A DNA stretch of 33,774 nucleotides from Chloroflexota bacterium (GTDB taxonomy: Bacteria > Chloroflexota > Dehalococcoidia > Lucifugimonadales > UBA2985): assembly GCA_028877205.1 (NCBI GenBank), contig JAPPHY010000013.1, positions 1 to 33,774 of the forward strand, read 5' to 3'. The notes beneath the pieces were generated by a model, which was not told the DNA's origin, did not search any database, and was given only the letters and a program-made list of their open reading frames with translations. How positions within the stretch are numbered: position 1 is the stretch's first letter; each line of letters opens with the position of its first letter. Below, piece after piece: positions 17,930-28,400 of this stretch. A program made the position numbers and the translations under genes.

Positions 17930-18634
17930 ATGGAGCAACGAGACGTAGCCATAGGCCCAATACGCAGCCTTGCCGCCGCCTGGCACAATCCGACCCGCAG
18001 CGGCCGCACCTACTACCTCCCGCCCGGCGCCGCCCTCCCGCACGATGCGGCACTGGACGACTCGCTGGCGGCGGCGATTACAAACTCCGGCACGGGCGCA
18101 GTCATGTTCTGGAGCGCAGACGATGTTCACGCTGTGCTCCCGCCCTTCCCGGTCGAAGCGGCCGCTGAGTTCGACGGTTGGGACACCGGCCCGCTGATGA
18201 CGCTGCTGGACAGGCATCGCACGGTCCTTGTCCTGCTGCTGCGGCTAAGCGGCTTCGCAGTCGGCGTCTTCGAGGGTGAGCGCCTTGTGCAGTCGAAGAT
18301 CGGCAGCCGCTTCGTCAAGGCGCGACACAAGAAGGGCGGCAGCTCGTCCGGGCGCTTTGCGCGCAGGCGGGAGGGGCAGGCACGTGCGCTCATGGACAAG
18401 GCGGCTGAGACATTCCAGGCGCAGGCAGAAGTCTACGACGGCTCTTTTGACCACCTGCTGCTCGGCGGGGACAGGATGACGCTTCTGGCCTTCCGGAAGC
18501 GATGTACGTACCTGGAACGGCTGGAGAGCATTCGCCTGCCGCGCGTCCTGAACGTCGACGACCCCAAGCTGGAGACCCTGCGGACGCTTCCGCGCCTGAT
18601 CTACACCAGCCGGGTCGTCAGTTCCAATCCCTGA
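17930..18634 (+). CDS. Vms1-like release factor (VLRF1 family) protein
   Basis: The 234-residue product resembles bacterial VLRF1 proteins, relatives of the eRF1-like domain of eukaryotic Vms1/ANKZF1 that frees nascent chains from tRNA on split large subunits. The core has strands VLVLLLRLSGFAVGVFEGERL (start about 100), then RFVKARHKKGGSSSGRFARR (128-147), the loop position where Vms1 carries GGSQ. This is followed by a helix (EGQARALMDKAAETF), FDHLLLGGDRMTLLAF and a C-terminal helix-strand region. ATG 17930 is the first plausible start after the mutS2 stop (61 bases apart); the ribosome site is weak. The expected catalytic Gln is not visible: the loop reads GGSSSG. Whether it is active is therefore open. 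The domain call is by pattern and from memory of the family. Confidence 0.75.
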   Translation: MEQRDVAIGPIRSLAAAWHNPTRSGRTYYLPPGAALPHDAALDDSLAAAITNSGTGAVMFWSADDVHAVLPPFPVEAAAEFDGWDTGPLMTLLDRHRTVLVLLLRLSGFAVGVFEGERLVQSKIGSRFVKARHKKGGSSSGRFARRREGQARALMDKAAETFQAQAEVYDGSFDHLLLGGDRMTLLAFRKRCTYLERLESIRLPRVLNVDDPKLETLRTLPRLIYTSRVVSSNP

Positions 18635-18649
18635 GTCGGGAAGAACCGG

Positions 18650-20308
18650 TCACTGCTCGCGCAGGATGGGCCGGATGATCTCCTTCGCTGCCTCCATGTC
18701 GGAAACGATGCTGTCACGCGGCACGGAGTCGAGCACCCGCAGTGAGTTGAGGGTGTCTGTCACGTCGACGTTCAGTCCGGAGACTATCAGCGTCCTGGTG
18801 CGCGCCGCCATCGCAATTCTGATTAAGCCCCCGATGGCCACCGCGGCCGTGTCGTCCACGTACTGCGTGCGGGACATGTCGAAGACCACCACCTGATGGC
18901 CTCGTATGTCGGTGCGGAGAATCCGGCTGACCTCCCGGGCCGAGGCCACCGTGACCCGGTCGGGGAAGATGACCAGCCCGGTCCGAGCCTGGTACGGATC
19001 GATGCTTTCCTGCTGGTCGTCGTCACCAAGAATGACCGTGTCCAGCACTGGAGTCGAAATCATCGAGCCTACCTCCAGGGGTTCGATCCGCCGCGCCCCG
19101 GTCAGTGCGGCAACGACTAGCCCCACGATTATCGCAAGGTTGATGTCCACGAAAAGCACCAGCAGTATGGTCAGGACCATGACGAAGGAGAACCTTGGCG
19201 GTATCCGGTGAATGCCCTTTATGAAACGCCAGTCGATGATGTTCCATCCATTGACGATGAGTATGCCGGCCAGCACTGCGAACGGTATGCGCTCCGCAAC
19301 GGGGGCAAGGACCAGGATTACGAGCAGGAACAGGACGGCCACTGTGACGCCTGCGACCGGAGACCGTCCGCCGCTGAAGGCGTTGGCGAAGCTGCCGGGG
19401 GCAACTCCACCCGGAGAGCCGCCTATCAGTCCGGCGGCCATGTTCCCGAGACCCTGTGCGATGACTTCGCGGTTGGGCCGGTGCAGTGACCCGGTGATCG
19501 CATCCAGCTGAAGTGATACCAGCAGCGTGGATACCGAGCTCAGCAGCGCCATGGCAAAGGCGGGCTGCATGACTCGGATGACGAAGTCCAGGGATATATC
19601 CGGCAGCTGCGGGGTCGGCAACCCCGTGGGGATCTCTTCGATAGTCGGGGCGTTCCTCAGCAGCGACACCCCGACGATTGTTCCGACGACCAGCACCACG
19701 AAGGGAGACGGGGCGATACGCAGGAGACGACCTCGCCACAGCACTCCGAGTACCACGCAGAATGTGGTCAGTGCCAGGGCCTCGACGTGCACGTCTGCAA
19801 TGGCTGACGGGATGGCCCCTATGCTGTCGGCTGCGGTGCCCGCCGGGGAGGCGCCCAGCCCCAGGAGCACCTGCTTCAGGATCATCAGGAACCCGAACGC
19901 CGTGAAGAATCCGGCTGTCAGGGCAAAGGGTACGTATGCCACGTACCGTCCCAGGCCCAGCAGGCCGAATCCGATCTGAATAAGCCCAGCGAGAATCGCT
20001 ACGGATATGGCCTCCTCTATGCTGGTGGCGTACTCCGCAACCACGACGGCCATCGTGAGCGTGACCAGTATGTTGGGGCCGGAGGTCATTCCCCGGGTAC
20101 CCCCGAAGACACCGGCGAACAGGCTGACGGCAAGCGCCCCGTAGAGTCCGGCAACCGGGCCAAGGCCGGATATCAAGCCGTAGCCCATCGCAGTCGGCAG
20201 CGATATGCTGCCCGCAGTGATGCCGCCCAGCACGTCGCCGCGGAGGTTGGCCAGGCCGTAGTTGAACTGCCGGGGAAGTGCAGCGTCGATTCGGCGTTTG
20301 ATGTTCAT
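18650..20308 (-). CDS. SulP-family anion transporter with STAS domain
   Basis: A 552-residue membrane transporter of the SulP (SLC26) family. The N-terminus (GDVLGGITAGSISLPTAMGYGLISGLGPVAGLYGA) is the classic SulP signature, and the next segment has the TSGPNILVTLTMAV motif. About 12 hydrophobic segments follow to residue 400. The C-terminal STAS domain (about 440-550) has VVVFDMSRTQYVDDTAAVAIG, the NTP-binding-like loop. Sulfate, bicarbonate or other anions are possible substrates; the sequence does not decide. The start is ATG 20308 with no clear Shine-Dalgarno. It lies tail to tail with the VLRF1 gene, separated by 15 bases. Confidence 0.93.
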   Translation of the reverse strand: MNIKRRIDAALPRQFNYGLANLRGDVLGGITAGSISLPTAMGYGLISGLGPVAGLYGALAVSLFAGVFGGTRGMTSGPNILVTLTMAVVVAEYATSIEEAISVAILAGLIQIGFGLLGLGRYVAYVPFALTAGFFTAFGFLMILKQVLLGLGASPAGTAADSIGAIPSAIADVHVEALALTTFCVVLGVLWRGRLLRIAPSPFVVLVVGTIVGVSLLRNAPTIEEIPTGLPTPQLPDISLDFVIRVMQPAFAMALLSSVSTLLVSLQLDAITGSLHRPNREVIAQGLGNMAAGLIGGSPGGVAPGSFANAFSGGRSPVAGVTVAVLFLLVILVLAPVAERIPFAVLAGILIVNGWNIIDWRFIKGIHRIPPRFSFVMVLTILLVLFVDINLAIIVGLVVAALTGARRIEPLEVGSMISTPVLDTVILGDDDQQESIDPYQARTGLVIFPDRVTVASAREVSRILRTDIRGHQVVVFDMSRTQYVDDTAAVAIGGLIRIAMAARTRTLIVSGLNVDVTDTLNSLRVLDSVPRDSIVSDMEAAKEIIRPILREQ

Positions 20309-20488
20309 GCGGATGCGGAGTGCCGGACCGTGAGTCGATGTCGACTTCCGGCCGTTGAAACGCTCTCAGGTCGGGGAGCGGGAACAGCTTATCAGCTAAT
20401 CGCAATCAGCGAAAGCGCGCCGGCTCTCCGGAAGGTGCGCCGCTCGGAGCTCGTCGTCGGCCGAGTTCCTGCGCAACGGACGGCGTAG

Positions 20489-20494
20489 TATACT
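20489..20494 (+). promoter_or_regulatory. Candidate -10 box of the phosphopantetheinyl transferase gene
   Basis: TATACT at 20489-20494 is a good -10 box without a clear -35. Initiation near 20501 would exclude the in-frame TTG at 20499 as start codon and favours ATG 20553. Confidence 0.4.
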
Positions 20495-20552
20495 CTGCTT
20501 GACTCCGCGGGTATCGCGGCTCGCCGGACTGAAACGGCCGGTCTTGTTTGAC

Positions 20553-21263
20553 ATGCTTGCTGCCACATCCAAAATATGGTGGAGTCCGTTCAGGGAAGTG
20601 GGCGACGCGGTTGTCCTGCACGTCGACCTGACTACCGACGCGGACAGAGAGGCGCAAGCTCTTGCGTGGCTCAGCGACGAGGAGCGAGAACGCTGCAGTC
20701 GCTTCCTCTACGATGGCCCCCGTCGTCGCTTCGCGCTTTGCCGTGCGGCTCTGCGCGCCGTTTTGTGCGACAGGCTGGGCTGCAGTAACAGGGAGCTCGC
20801 GATCGGCGAGCAAGAGTTCGGCAAGCCCTACGCCGCCCTGGGCGGAGAGATGGCGACTATCAGCTTCAACGTGAGCCACAGCGGAGACCACGGCCTGATC
20901 GCGTACGCGCCGGACGGGTGGCTTGGCGTGGACATAGAGGAACGCTCTGCCCGCCGCAGCCTGCGCGAGTTGATTGAAACGACGCTCACCCCTGTCGAGC
21001 GCGAGGAACTGGGATCAGGCAGCGACCAACAAAGGCTACACAGTTTCCTGAAACTCTGGACCATCAAGGAGGCGTTCATCAAGGCAATCGGCTTGGGAGT
21101 TTCCATCAGCATGTCCGAACTGGAGGTGCCGGCTGCCATGCGTCACGGTACTACGGGAGGCGTATTTGACTTGCCTCAGACGCCGGGCGTGAGCTGGCGC
21201 CTGGAAGACCTGGGCACAGAGCGATTTGCGGCGGCCGTGGCGCACGAAGTCGGCTCCAAATAG
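20553..21263 (+). CDS. Sfp/HetI-type 4'-phosphopantetheinyl transferase
   Basis: This 236-residue enzyme transfers the phosphopantetheine arm of CoA to the active serine of carrier proteins. All Sfp-family motifs are visible: FNVSHS at 105-110, GVDIEE at 125-130 (the metal-binding Asp and Glu) and LWTIKEAFIKAIG at 168-180. ATG 20553 was chosen over TTG 20499 because a -10 box ends at 20494. As the first gene of the polyketide locus it most likely activates the ACP in the PKS and the free ACP at 32111. A role in fatty acid synthesis carriers elsewhere is possible too, since Sfp-type enzymes are often broad. Confidence 0.93.
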   Translation: MLAATSKIWWSPFREVGDAVVLHVDLTTDADREAQALAWLSDEERERCSRFLYDGPRRRFALCRAALRAVLCDRLGCSNRELAIGEQEFGKPYAALGGEMATISFNVSHSGDHGLIAYAPDGWLGVDIEERSARRSLRELIETTLTPVEREELGSGSDQQRLHSFLKLWTIKEAFIKAIGLGVSISMSELEVPAAMRHGTTGGVFDLPQTPGVSWRLEDLGTERFAAAVAHEVGSK

Positions 21264-21339
21264 GGTCTGACACACTGGCCTTTGGTGCATCGAAAGTCGT
21301 ATCATCTCAGACGACCTTCATTGAGGTAGCGCGGGGAAA

Positions 21340-22254
21340 ATGTCGAAAGCAGAGAAGCTGTGGGAAGTGCCTGAGCCGCTCTCTACGCACGATGTCCGGC
21401 TGGACGACGAGGCCGTCGTCACGCTCAGACGGCACGGTAACCCGGAGGGCCCACGGCTGGTGATGAGCCACGGCAACGGGCTCGCGATAGACCTATACTA
21501 CCCTTTCTGGTCGCTACTGTCAGACGACTTTGACCTGGTTCTCTACGACATGAGGAATCACGGATGGAACGACGTGGGCTCGATCAGAAACCACAACGTT
21601 CCCACTCTGGTCAGCGACCATGACCGCATAGTAGGAGAGATCGATCGGCACTTCGGCGTCAAGCCCAGGATTGGAGTGTTTCACTCCGTATCCGGCCTGA
21701 TATCGCTTCTCTCGCCGGACCTGGGCAGCGGGTACTCGGCTCTCTTCCTTCTGGACCCGCCGATTTACAGGGCCGGAGACAGCCATAGCCATGAGATGTT
21801 CGAGGCTGCGCTCTACCGCGCCGCTGCCATGACCAGGCGCAGGACCTACGAGTTCAAGTCACGGGCAGAATACGCGGACTTCCTTCCACACTTGTCTGCC
21901 TTCCAGCGCGTCCTGCCCGGCGTTTGCGAGCTATTTGCCGAGACGACCCTTCGCGAGGATGCAAGCGGTAAGGGATACGAGCTGAGATGCCCGCGCGAGT
22001 ACGAAGCGAAGATCATGGACTACGCGAGAGTATTTGCCGTGGCCGTGGATTTCGAGTCGTTCAAGTGCCCGGTCAAGGTCCTTGGCGCTGATCCCACGCT
22101 GCCCCATTCGTTTCTGCCTGCAATGGATCTCAGCGGCATGTACGGCGTGGACTACGACTTTCTGCCGGACGCGACCCACCTTCTGCACCTGGAGCGACCC
22201 AGGGAATGCGTCGACGAAATCCGCGAGTTCATCCAGCGCGTAACCGGCAATTGA
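21340..22254 (+). CDS. Alpha/beta hydrolase with atypical nucleophile elbow
   Basis: The 304-residue product has the alpha/beta hydrolase fold: strand and oxyanion segment LVMSHGNGL, DLVLYDMRNHGWND after strand 4, nucleophile region PRIGVFHSVSGLISLL, and a late His in FLPDATHLLHLERP, a good candidate for the catalytic His. The elbow reads F-H-S-V-S-G where most members have G-H-S-x-G-G, so both glycines flanking the serine are replaced. A cap region (about 140-230) is rich in Tyr, Arg and Glu. GGGGAAA precedes ATG 21340. Position between the PPTase and PKS genes suggests hydrolysis or transfer of the polyketide thioester or ester, but no thioesterase-specific motif is present. Confidence 0.85.
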   Translation: MSKAEKLWEVPEPLSTHDVRLDDEAVVTLRRHGNPEGPRLVMSHGNGLAIDLYYPFWSLLSDDFDLVLYDMRNHGWNDVGSIRNHNVPTLVSDHDRIVGEIDRHFGVKPRIGVFHSVSGLISLLSPDLGSGYSALFLLDPPIYRAGDSHSHEMFEAALYRAAAMTRRRTYEFKSRAEYADFLPHLSAFQRVLPGVCELFAETTLREDASGKGYELRCPREYEAKIMDYARVFAVAVDFESFKCPVKVLGADPTLPHSFLPAMDLSGMYGVDYDFLPDATHLLHLERPRECVDEIREFIQRVTGN

Positions 22255-22312
22255 CTCAAGGCCGCTTCCGGCCGTCACGCAAACGCTTCACTTCCCGCTC
22301 TCGCTGTGTTCC

Positions 22313-22343
22313 TGGTCAAGTTTGGGCCGTCCTGTGCTATAAT
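22313..22343 (+). promoter_or_regulatory. Extended -10 promoter of the PKS transcript
   Basis: TGCTATAAT (22335-22343) is a perfect extended -10 element. TGGTCA at 22313-22318 is a weak -35 at 19 bases. Transcription would start near 22350, leaving a 5' leader of about 130 bases that contains a short ORF coupled to the PKS. Confidence 0.65.
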
Positions 22344-22372
22344 GTCGAGCAGAAAAGGCGGTGTCAGTCACG

Positions 22373-22483
22373 ATGCCGCTGCCCAAATCCGCAGCCGCGA
22401 ATGGCGACGCCGATGCGAATGGCGCGGATCGTTTTGAAAGCGATAGAGCGCACTCCGGAACCCATACGGGAACGACGCTATGA
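22373..22483 (+). CDS. 36-codon leader ORF overlapping the PKS start
   Basis: ATG 22373 opens a 36-residue frame beginning MPLPKSAAANGDADANGADR and ending at TGA 22481-22483, which overlaps the PKS start in an ATGA arrangement. AAAAGGCGG 10-20 bases upstream could serve as a ribosome site, whereas the PKS ATG has only a weak GGGAA. The peptide is hydrophilic and low in complexity, with no known fold. It may exist only to deliver ribosomes to the PKS start (translational coupling). GCGAATGGCG occurs twice within it. Chance cannot be excluded. Confidence 0.4.
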   Translation: MPLPKSAAANGDADANGADRFESDRAHSGTHTGTTL

Positions 22484-25400
22484 CCGGAAACATCGGAGCG
22501 TATGTAACAGAGCCCATCGCCGTGGTGGGCATGGCGTGCCGCTTCCCGGGTTCGGACGGGCTTGAGGCTTTCTGGAAGCTGCTGGAGGAGGGCCGGAGCG
22601 CCGTAACGGAAGGCGACCCGGGCTCCGGCGAGGGCCGGATCGGGCAGATATTCGCCGACTTCCAGCCTCAGAACAGCGCAAGCCGGTTCGGCGCATTCAT
22701 CGAGGACATTGACCGCTTCGACCCGACATTCTTCCGTATCTCACCGCTGGAGGCGCAGTTCCTAGACCCGCAGCAGCGCCTCATGCTCGAGGTCAGCTGG
22801 AAGGCCCTGGAGGACGCGGGCATAGACCCGGAAGGTCTGCGGGGCAGCCGGACGGGCGTATTCGGCGGCATCACCCACAGCGACTACAGAGAGATAATCG
22901 GGGGAATCGGGAATCGTGGCGGAGCCGCTTCCAGCCTGTATGCCGCCACGGGCACCTCCCAGAACACGGCCATAGGGCGAGTGGCATACGTGCTGGGCCT
23001 GCAGGGGCCGGCAATATCGATTGACACGGCCTGCTCATCGTCTCTGGTCGCGGTACACCAGGCTGCCACTGCGCTGCGTCAGGAAGAGGCTGACATTGCG
23101 CTCGCGGGTGGAGTGACAGCAATGCTCTCCGGTAACGTCATGGAGGCGCGCGCGGGCGCCGGAATGCTGTCGCCGGACGGGAGCTGCAAGACCTTTGACG
23201 AGGCGGCCAACGGATACGTCCGCGGCGAGGGCTGCGGCATCCTGGTACTCAAGCGGCTCAGGGACGCGGTTGCGGACGGCGACCGGATTTGGGGCATAAT
23301 CCGCGGCTCTGCGATTAACCAGGACGGGGCCAGTGCGGGACTGACGGTGCCGAACGGGGAGGCCCAGGAGGACGTCATACGGGAGGCGCTGCGACGCGCT
23401 GGACTGTCGGTGTCCCAGATCGACTACGTAGAGACTCACGGCACGGGAACGCCGGTCGGCGACCCGCTTGAGCTTCAGGCGGTTGCTTCCGTATTCGGAA
23501 CGGAACGGAAGGCCGACAACCCGCTCTACATCGGGTCCGTGAAGACCAACTTCGGGCACCTGGAATCGGCCGCAGGCGCCGCGTCGCTCATCAAAGTCTT
23601 CCTGGCGATGCACCAGGGAGTGATACCCAAGCATCTCAACTTCAACAACCCGTCACCGGCCATCGACTGGGAGAACCTGCCGATACGAGTGCCGGTATCG
23701 TCCACGGCGTGGCCCGCGGCTGGCGGCCGCCCGCGCGTTGCGGGAATCAGCGGCTACGGGTGGTCCGGCACCAACGCGCACCTCATCGTGGAGAGCTATG
23801 GCGCGCCCCTGGAAGTCTCCACTGAACCCCAACGTCTCCGTCTCCCTACCGGGTCACCGAGACCGGTGGCCGCTGCTGTACAGGTCGAGACTGACGCTCC
23901 CGCGCTCGCAGGAGAGACCAGGGCTCGACCGGCCAGGCTGTTGCCCCTGTCCGGCAAGACGGAGCAGGCATTGAGAGACTTGGCTGTCCACTACAGGGCA
24001 TGGCTTGAAGAGCGTGGGGCGGAGCTGGAAGCGGCGGGTGCAGCAGGAGAGTCCCCTCTATCCGACATGGCCTGGACGGCGGGAAGCGGCCGGAGCCACT
24101 TTGGCCACCGGGCGGCCGTGGTGTTCAGGGACGCGGAGTCGCTGCGAGAGGGCCTTGAGGCCGTAGCGCAGGGCGGACGTGGTGCGGAACCGAGAAGGGT
24201 GTCCAGGGTCGCATTCGTGTACACGGGCCAGGGTAGCCAGTGGGATGGTATGGGCAGAACGCTCTATGAGACCGAACCGGTGTTCCGGGCCGTCCTCGAC
24301 AGGTGCGAACGCGTAGTCATTGAGGAGCGCGGCAGGTCGCTGCTGGACGTGATGTTCGGCAGCGAGAACGCGGCGGGCGACCTGAGCGATACCTACTGGA
24401 CGCAGCCCGCGATCTACTCCCTTGAGTGCGCGCTCACGGCCCTTTGGGGGAGCGAGGGCGTCAGGCCGGACGTGGTGATAGGGCACAGCCTTGGCGAGCT
24501 GGCCGCGGCGCAGGCGGCAGGGGTATTCGGGCTGGAGGACGGCCTGCGATTCGTCATGAAGCGCGGCGAGGCCCTAGGGTCGGTGCCGGAGCTGGGCGCC
24601 ATGGCGGCGGTGTTCGCCACCCAGAAGCGAGTGCAGGAAGCAATTGATGAATTCAACACCACTTCGGACTGCGCCGAGCTGAACATCTCCGTCGACAACG
24701 GCGTTCACCAGGTGATCAGCGGGCCCACGGCGGCGGTCCAGGCCATAGGAGAACGCTTCGAGTCGGAAGAAGTTAGGGTCAGGCCGCTGAACACGAGCCA
24801 GGCGTTCCACAGCGTTCTGGTTGAGCCCGCACTCGAGCCGCTGGGCAAGGCGTACGATAGTGTAGCAGTCGGGCTGCCGGAGGTTGCTCTCGTCAGCAAC
24901 GTGACCGGCACAGTCCTGGAACAGGGGGAGACGCTGGATGCCGAATACTGGCGAAACCATGCGCGCAATACCGTGCAGTTTCGCAGGGGAATCGGGGCGC
25001 TGGCGGAGCTGGGCGTGGACCTCGCGATCGAGGTGGGGCCGGGCGCAATTCTCGGCCCGCTCGTGTCGCTGGTGTGGCCAGGTCCCGTGGACTTGCCAGA
25101 GCCGCCAAAGACCCCGGACGTGCTCCAGAGCATGACGCGCCCGCGCAGTGGAGAGAATCCCGCCGTCTCCGAAGACGCATTCCTGAGGTCGGTTGCAGGC
25201 GCGTACGAGGCGGGCCTCACCATCTGCTTTGACGGGCTCTTTGCCACCGAGGAGCGTCGCAAGATAGAGCTTCCGGGCTATCCGTTCCAGCGCGAGCGCT
25301 ACTGGGTGGAAGAGAAGCAGCGCAGACGCACGGTCGACGGCCATCCCTTGCTTGGCGTCAGGCACGAGTCGCCTCGAGGCGAGGTAACCTTCGAATCCGA

Positions 25401-28400
25401 GATGTCCCCGTCGGATCCGGCTTGGCTCACTGACCACCGCGTCTACGAGCGCGTGGTTATGCCCGGCGCGATTTACGGCGCCGTGGCGGCGGCCGTTGCA
25501 CTGCGAGAGGGGTCGGCCTCGGTCGAGGTGGAAGACCTGCAGCTGCAGACCGCGATGGTGTTCGCTCAGGATGGCGCGGACGGAGATGAGTCGCGTGCCG
25601 GACGGCGCGTTCAGGCCGTGCTCAACAGCGCTGAGACAGGTAAATCGCGCAAGCTGGAGGTGTTCAGCAGGGGCGCGGGTGATGACGGCTGGACGCTTCA
25701 CTCGGAAGCAATGCTGTCCTTCGGAACGAGGGCGCGAGGCGCCGCGGGTCAAGTCGACCGGGACTCCCTCAAAGCTGCCCTGACGCCGCAGGACGTGCCC
25801 GGCTTCTACCGGGCGAGGGCGGAGTCCAACATCAACCTGGGACGGTCGTTCCGGACGCTCCAGGCGCTGTGGGCCGGCGGAGGTGAGGCCGTCGGCGAGA
25901 TTGCGCTGCCGGATGGTATCGAGACCGGGGGCATAGACGTGCATCCGCTTCTGCTCGACGGCTGCTTCCAGGTCATGTCGGCGGCGCGGCACTCCACAGG
26001 CTCCGAGGACGGCGAAGCCTACCTGCCGTTCGCGTGGGAGCGGATGTGGCTGGCGGCCGCGCTGCCCGATCGACTTGTGTGCCGAGCACGCTTCAGAGAC
26101 GAGGCGCGGGACAGCGGCGGCAGTCCGTCCGAGACCAGGGAGGTGCTGGTAGGTGACCTGACCATCTACGGCGCGGACGGCGCCGAGGTTGGCGGAATCA
26201 CCGGATACGCCGTGAAGCGCGCCACGCGCGCGGCGCTGCTTTCGTCGTCCGAGGGGATTCAGGACCTCCTGTATGAGATTGTGTGGAGAGACTCCCTGCT
26301 GGAAGAGGGAATGCAGTCCGCGGACTTCCTGACAGGCCCCGCAAGCATTGCGGCGGATGCTGCTCTGTTCGCTCGTTACCTGTCGGACGAGGGCGTGGAG
26401 CCGGATGAGCGCGCCGGTCTTCTGAACGACCTGGAGCGGCTTTCCTGGAGATATGCACTCGCGGCACTGGAGCGGCTGGGCTGGACGCGCAGCGCAGGTG
26501 AAGTGGTGGAGCCGGAGGCCCTGCGGAACAAGCTGAACGTTCTGGATGAGCACCGGCGCCTGTTCCGCAGGCTGTTCGAGCTGCTTGCGAGGGCCGGCGT
26601 AGTGGAGGAGAGCGGCGAAGGGTTCATCGTGAGGGTCGGGGCGGACGGCGCACTGCCCGACGTCCTTCCGCCGGATGCCGTCGAGTTCGCGGAGTGGATG
26701 AGCACGCGCTACTCGATGCATGGCTCTAACGAGGTCGGGCTCTTCAGGCGAAGCGCAAACGCCCTCGCGGATGCGCTGACGGGCAGGGCCGACCCACTGA
26801 CACTGCTGTTCAGCAGCGGTGAGCCAACCGCAGCCGACCTCTACATGAAGGCGCCTGTCGCACGCGCCGCCAATCGCATGCTTGGCGACGCGATCAGGGC
26901 ACTGCTCGCCGGGCTGCCCGCAGGCCGCAAGCTCAGGATACTGGAGATTGGAGCCGGCACGGGCTCGGCGACCGCGTCCGTCCTTCCGGAGCTTCCCGCC
27001 GGCCGATTCGAGTACGTGTACACCGACATATCGGCGGGCTTCTTCTCGGAGGCTGAGGCGCGCTTCGGAGGCAGCGAAAACGAAATCGAGTACCGGGTTC
27101 TCGACGTCGAGAAGAGCCCGGCGGAGCAGGGCTACGCAGCTCACAGCTTCGATCTTCTCATCGCTTCTAACGTGCTTCACGCCACGCGTTACCTTAGTGA
27201 GACGCTTGGGCACTGCCTGGAGCTTCTCGCGCCGTCGGGCCAGCTGGTAATGCTGGAGAACCTCCGCGGCCAGGGATGGCTTGACCTCACGTTCGGGCAG
27301 CTCGACGGCTGGTGGCGGTTCGCGGACGACTACCGCCCTCACCACGCCCTCGCGAGTCCCGCCGTGTGGCGACAGGCGCTCACCGACGCGGGCTTCGGCG
27401 AGATTGGGGTACTGGGCACTGACGAGACCGACCCAACGAGCCAGCCCGACCGCGGCGTGATACTGGCAAGCGGGCCTGCCAAGATAGAGGAACCGGCCGG
27501 CGTCTGGGTCATGGTGGGTGACACGACGGGAGTGGCCGAGGAGCTGGCCAGAGAGCTGGCTGGTCGCAACCAGACCGTGATTCTCGCGAGTCCTGCCGGG
27601 AGTGCGGCCGGTAGGTCGGACGGAGAGACAGAGAAGATAGTAAGGGAGACCGTCGAATTCGATGAGCGCGACTCCTGGCGCTCCGTGCTGCAAGACCTTC
27701 CTCAGGGTGCGCCGCTGAAGGGAATCGTGCACTTGGTGGGTCTGAACGGCCACGGAGAGACGGCAACCACCACAGAGCTTGGCGAGGACGCCAGGGAGAT
27801 CGGCGGCAGCGCGCTCGCGCTCATGCAGGGCGTCTCGGACGCCGACGTGACGCCCGAAACGGGTGTGTGGTTCGTCACACGCGGCGGACAGGTCCTGGAG
27901 CGAGAACGGAAAGGGCAGATTGCCGGAGCCATGATCTGGGGCTTTGGCAGAGTGGTCTCGCGTGAGGCGCCGCATCTGCAGCCCAGGATGATCGACCTTG
28001 ACCCTGACAGGGACGTGCCTCCATCCGTCCTGGCAAACGAGCTGATGTACCCCGACACGGAGAACCACGTCGCCTACCGGTTGGGCGGACGCCGTGTTGC
28101 GCGCCTGGTGCGGTCGGACACAGAGACGGGACGCCTGGCACTGCCCGATGACACACCCTGGCTCCTTGGCCAGGACGAGGGTGGCTCGCTCGATGGGCTG
28201 CACGTGCTTGACCTGCCGGAACGCACCGTGGGCCCAAGGGAGGTCCGAATAGCTCCCGAGGCGGCCGGACTGAACTTCTCGGACGTGCTGCTGGCGCTTG
28301 GGCTCATGCCGGAAGGACTGCTCGGCGACGAGCTGTGCGGCCGCGTGCTCGAAGTCGGATCGGATGTAGCTGGTGTGGCCGTCGGAGACCGCGTGGTCGC

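Noticed and set aside
24574-28203. 1209-codon open frame on the minus strand
   Set aside because: It lies wholly antisense to the AT-DH-MT-ER part of the PKS, has no family motifs, and is the kind of long shadow frame expected in high-GC coding DNA.
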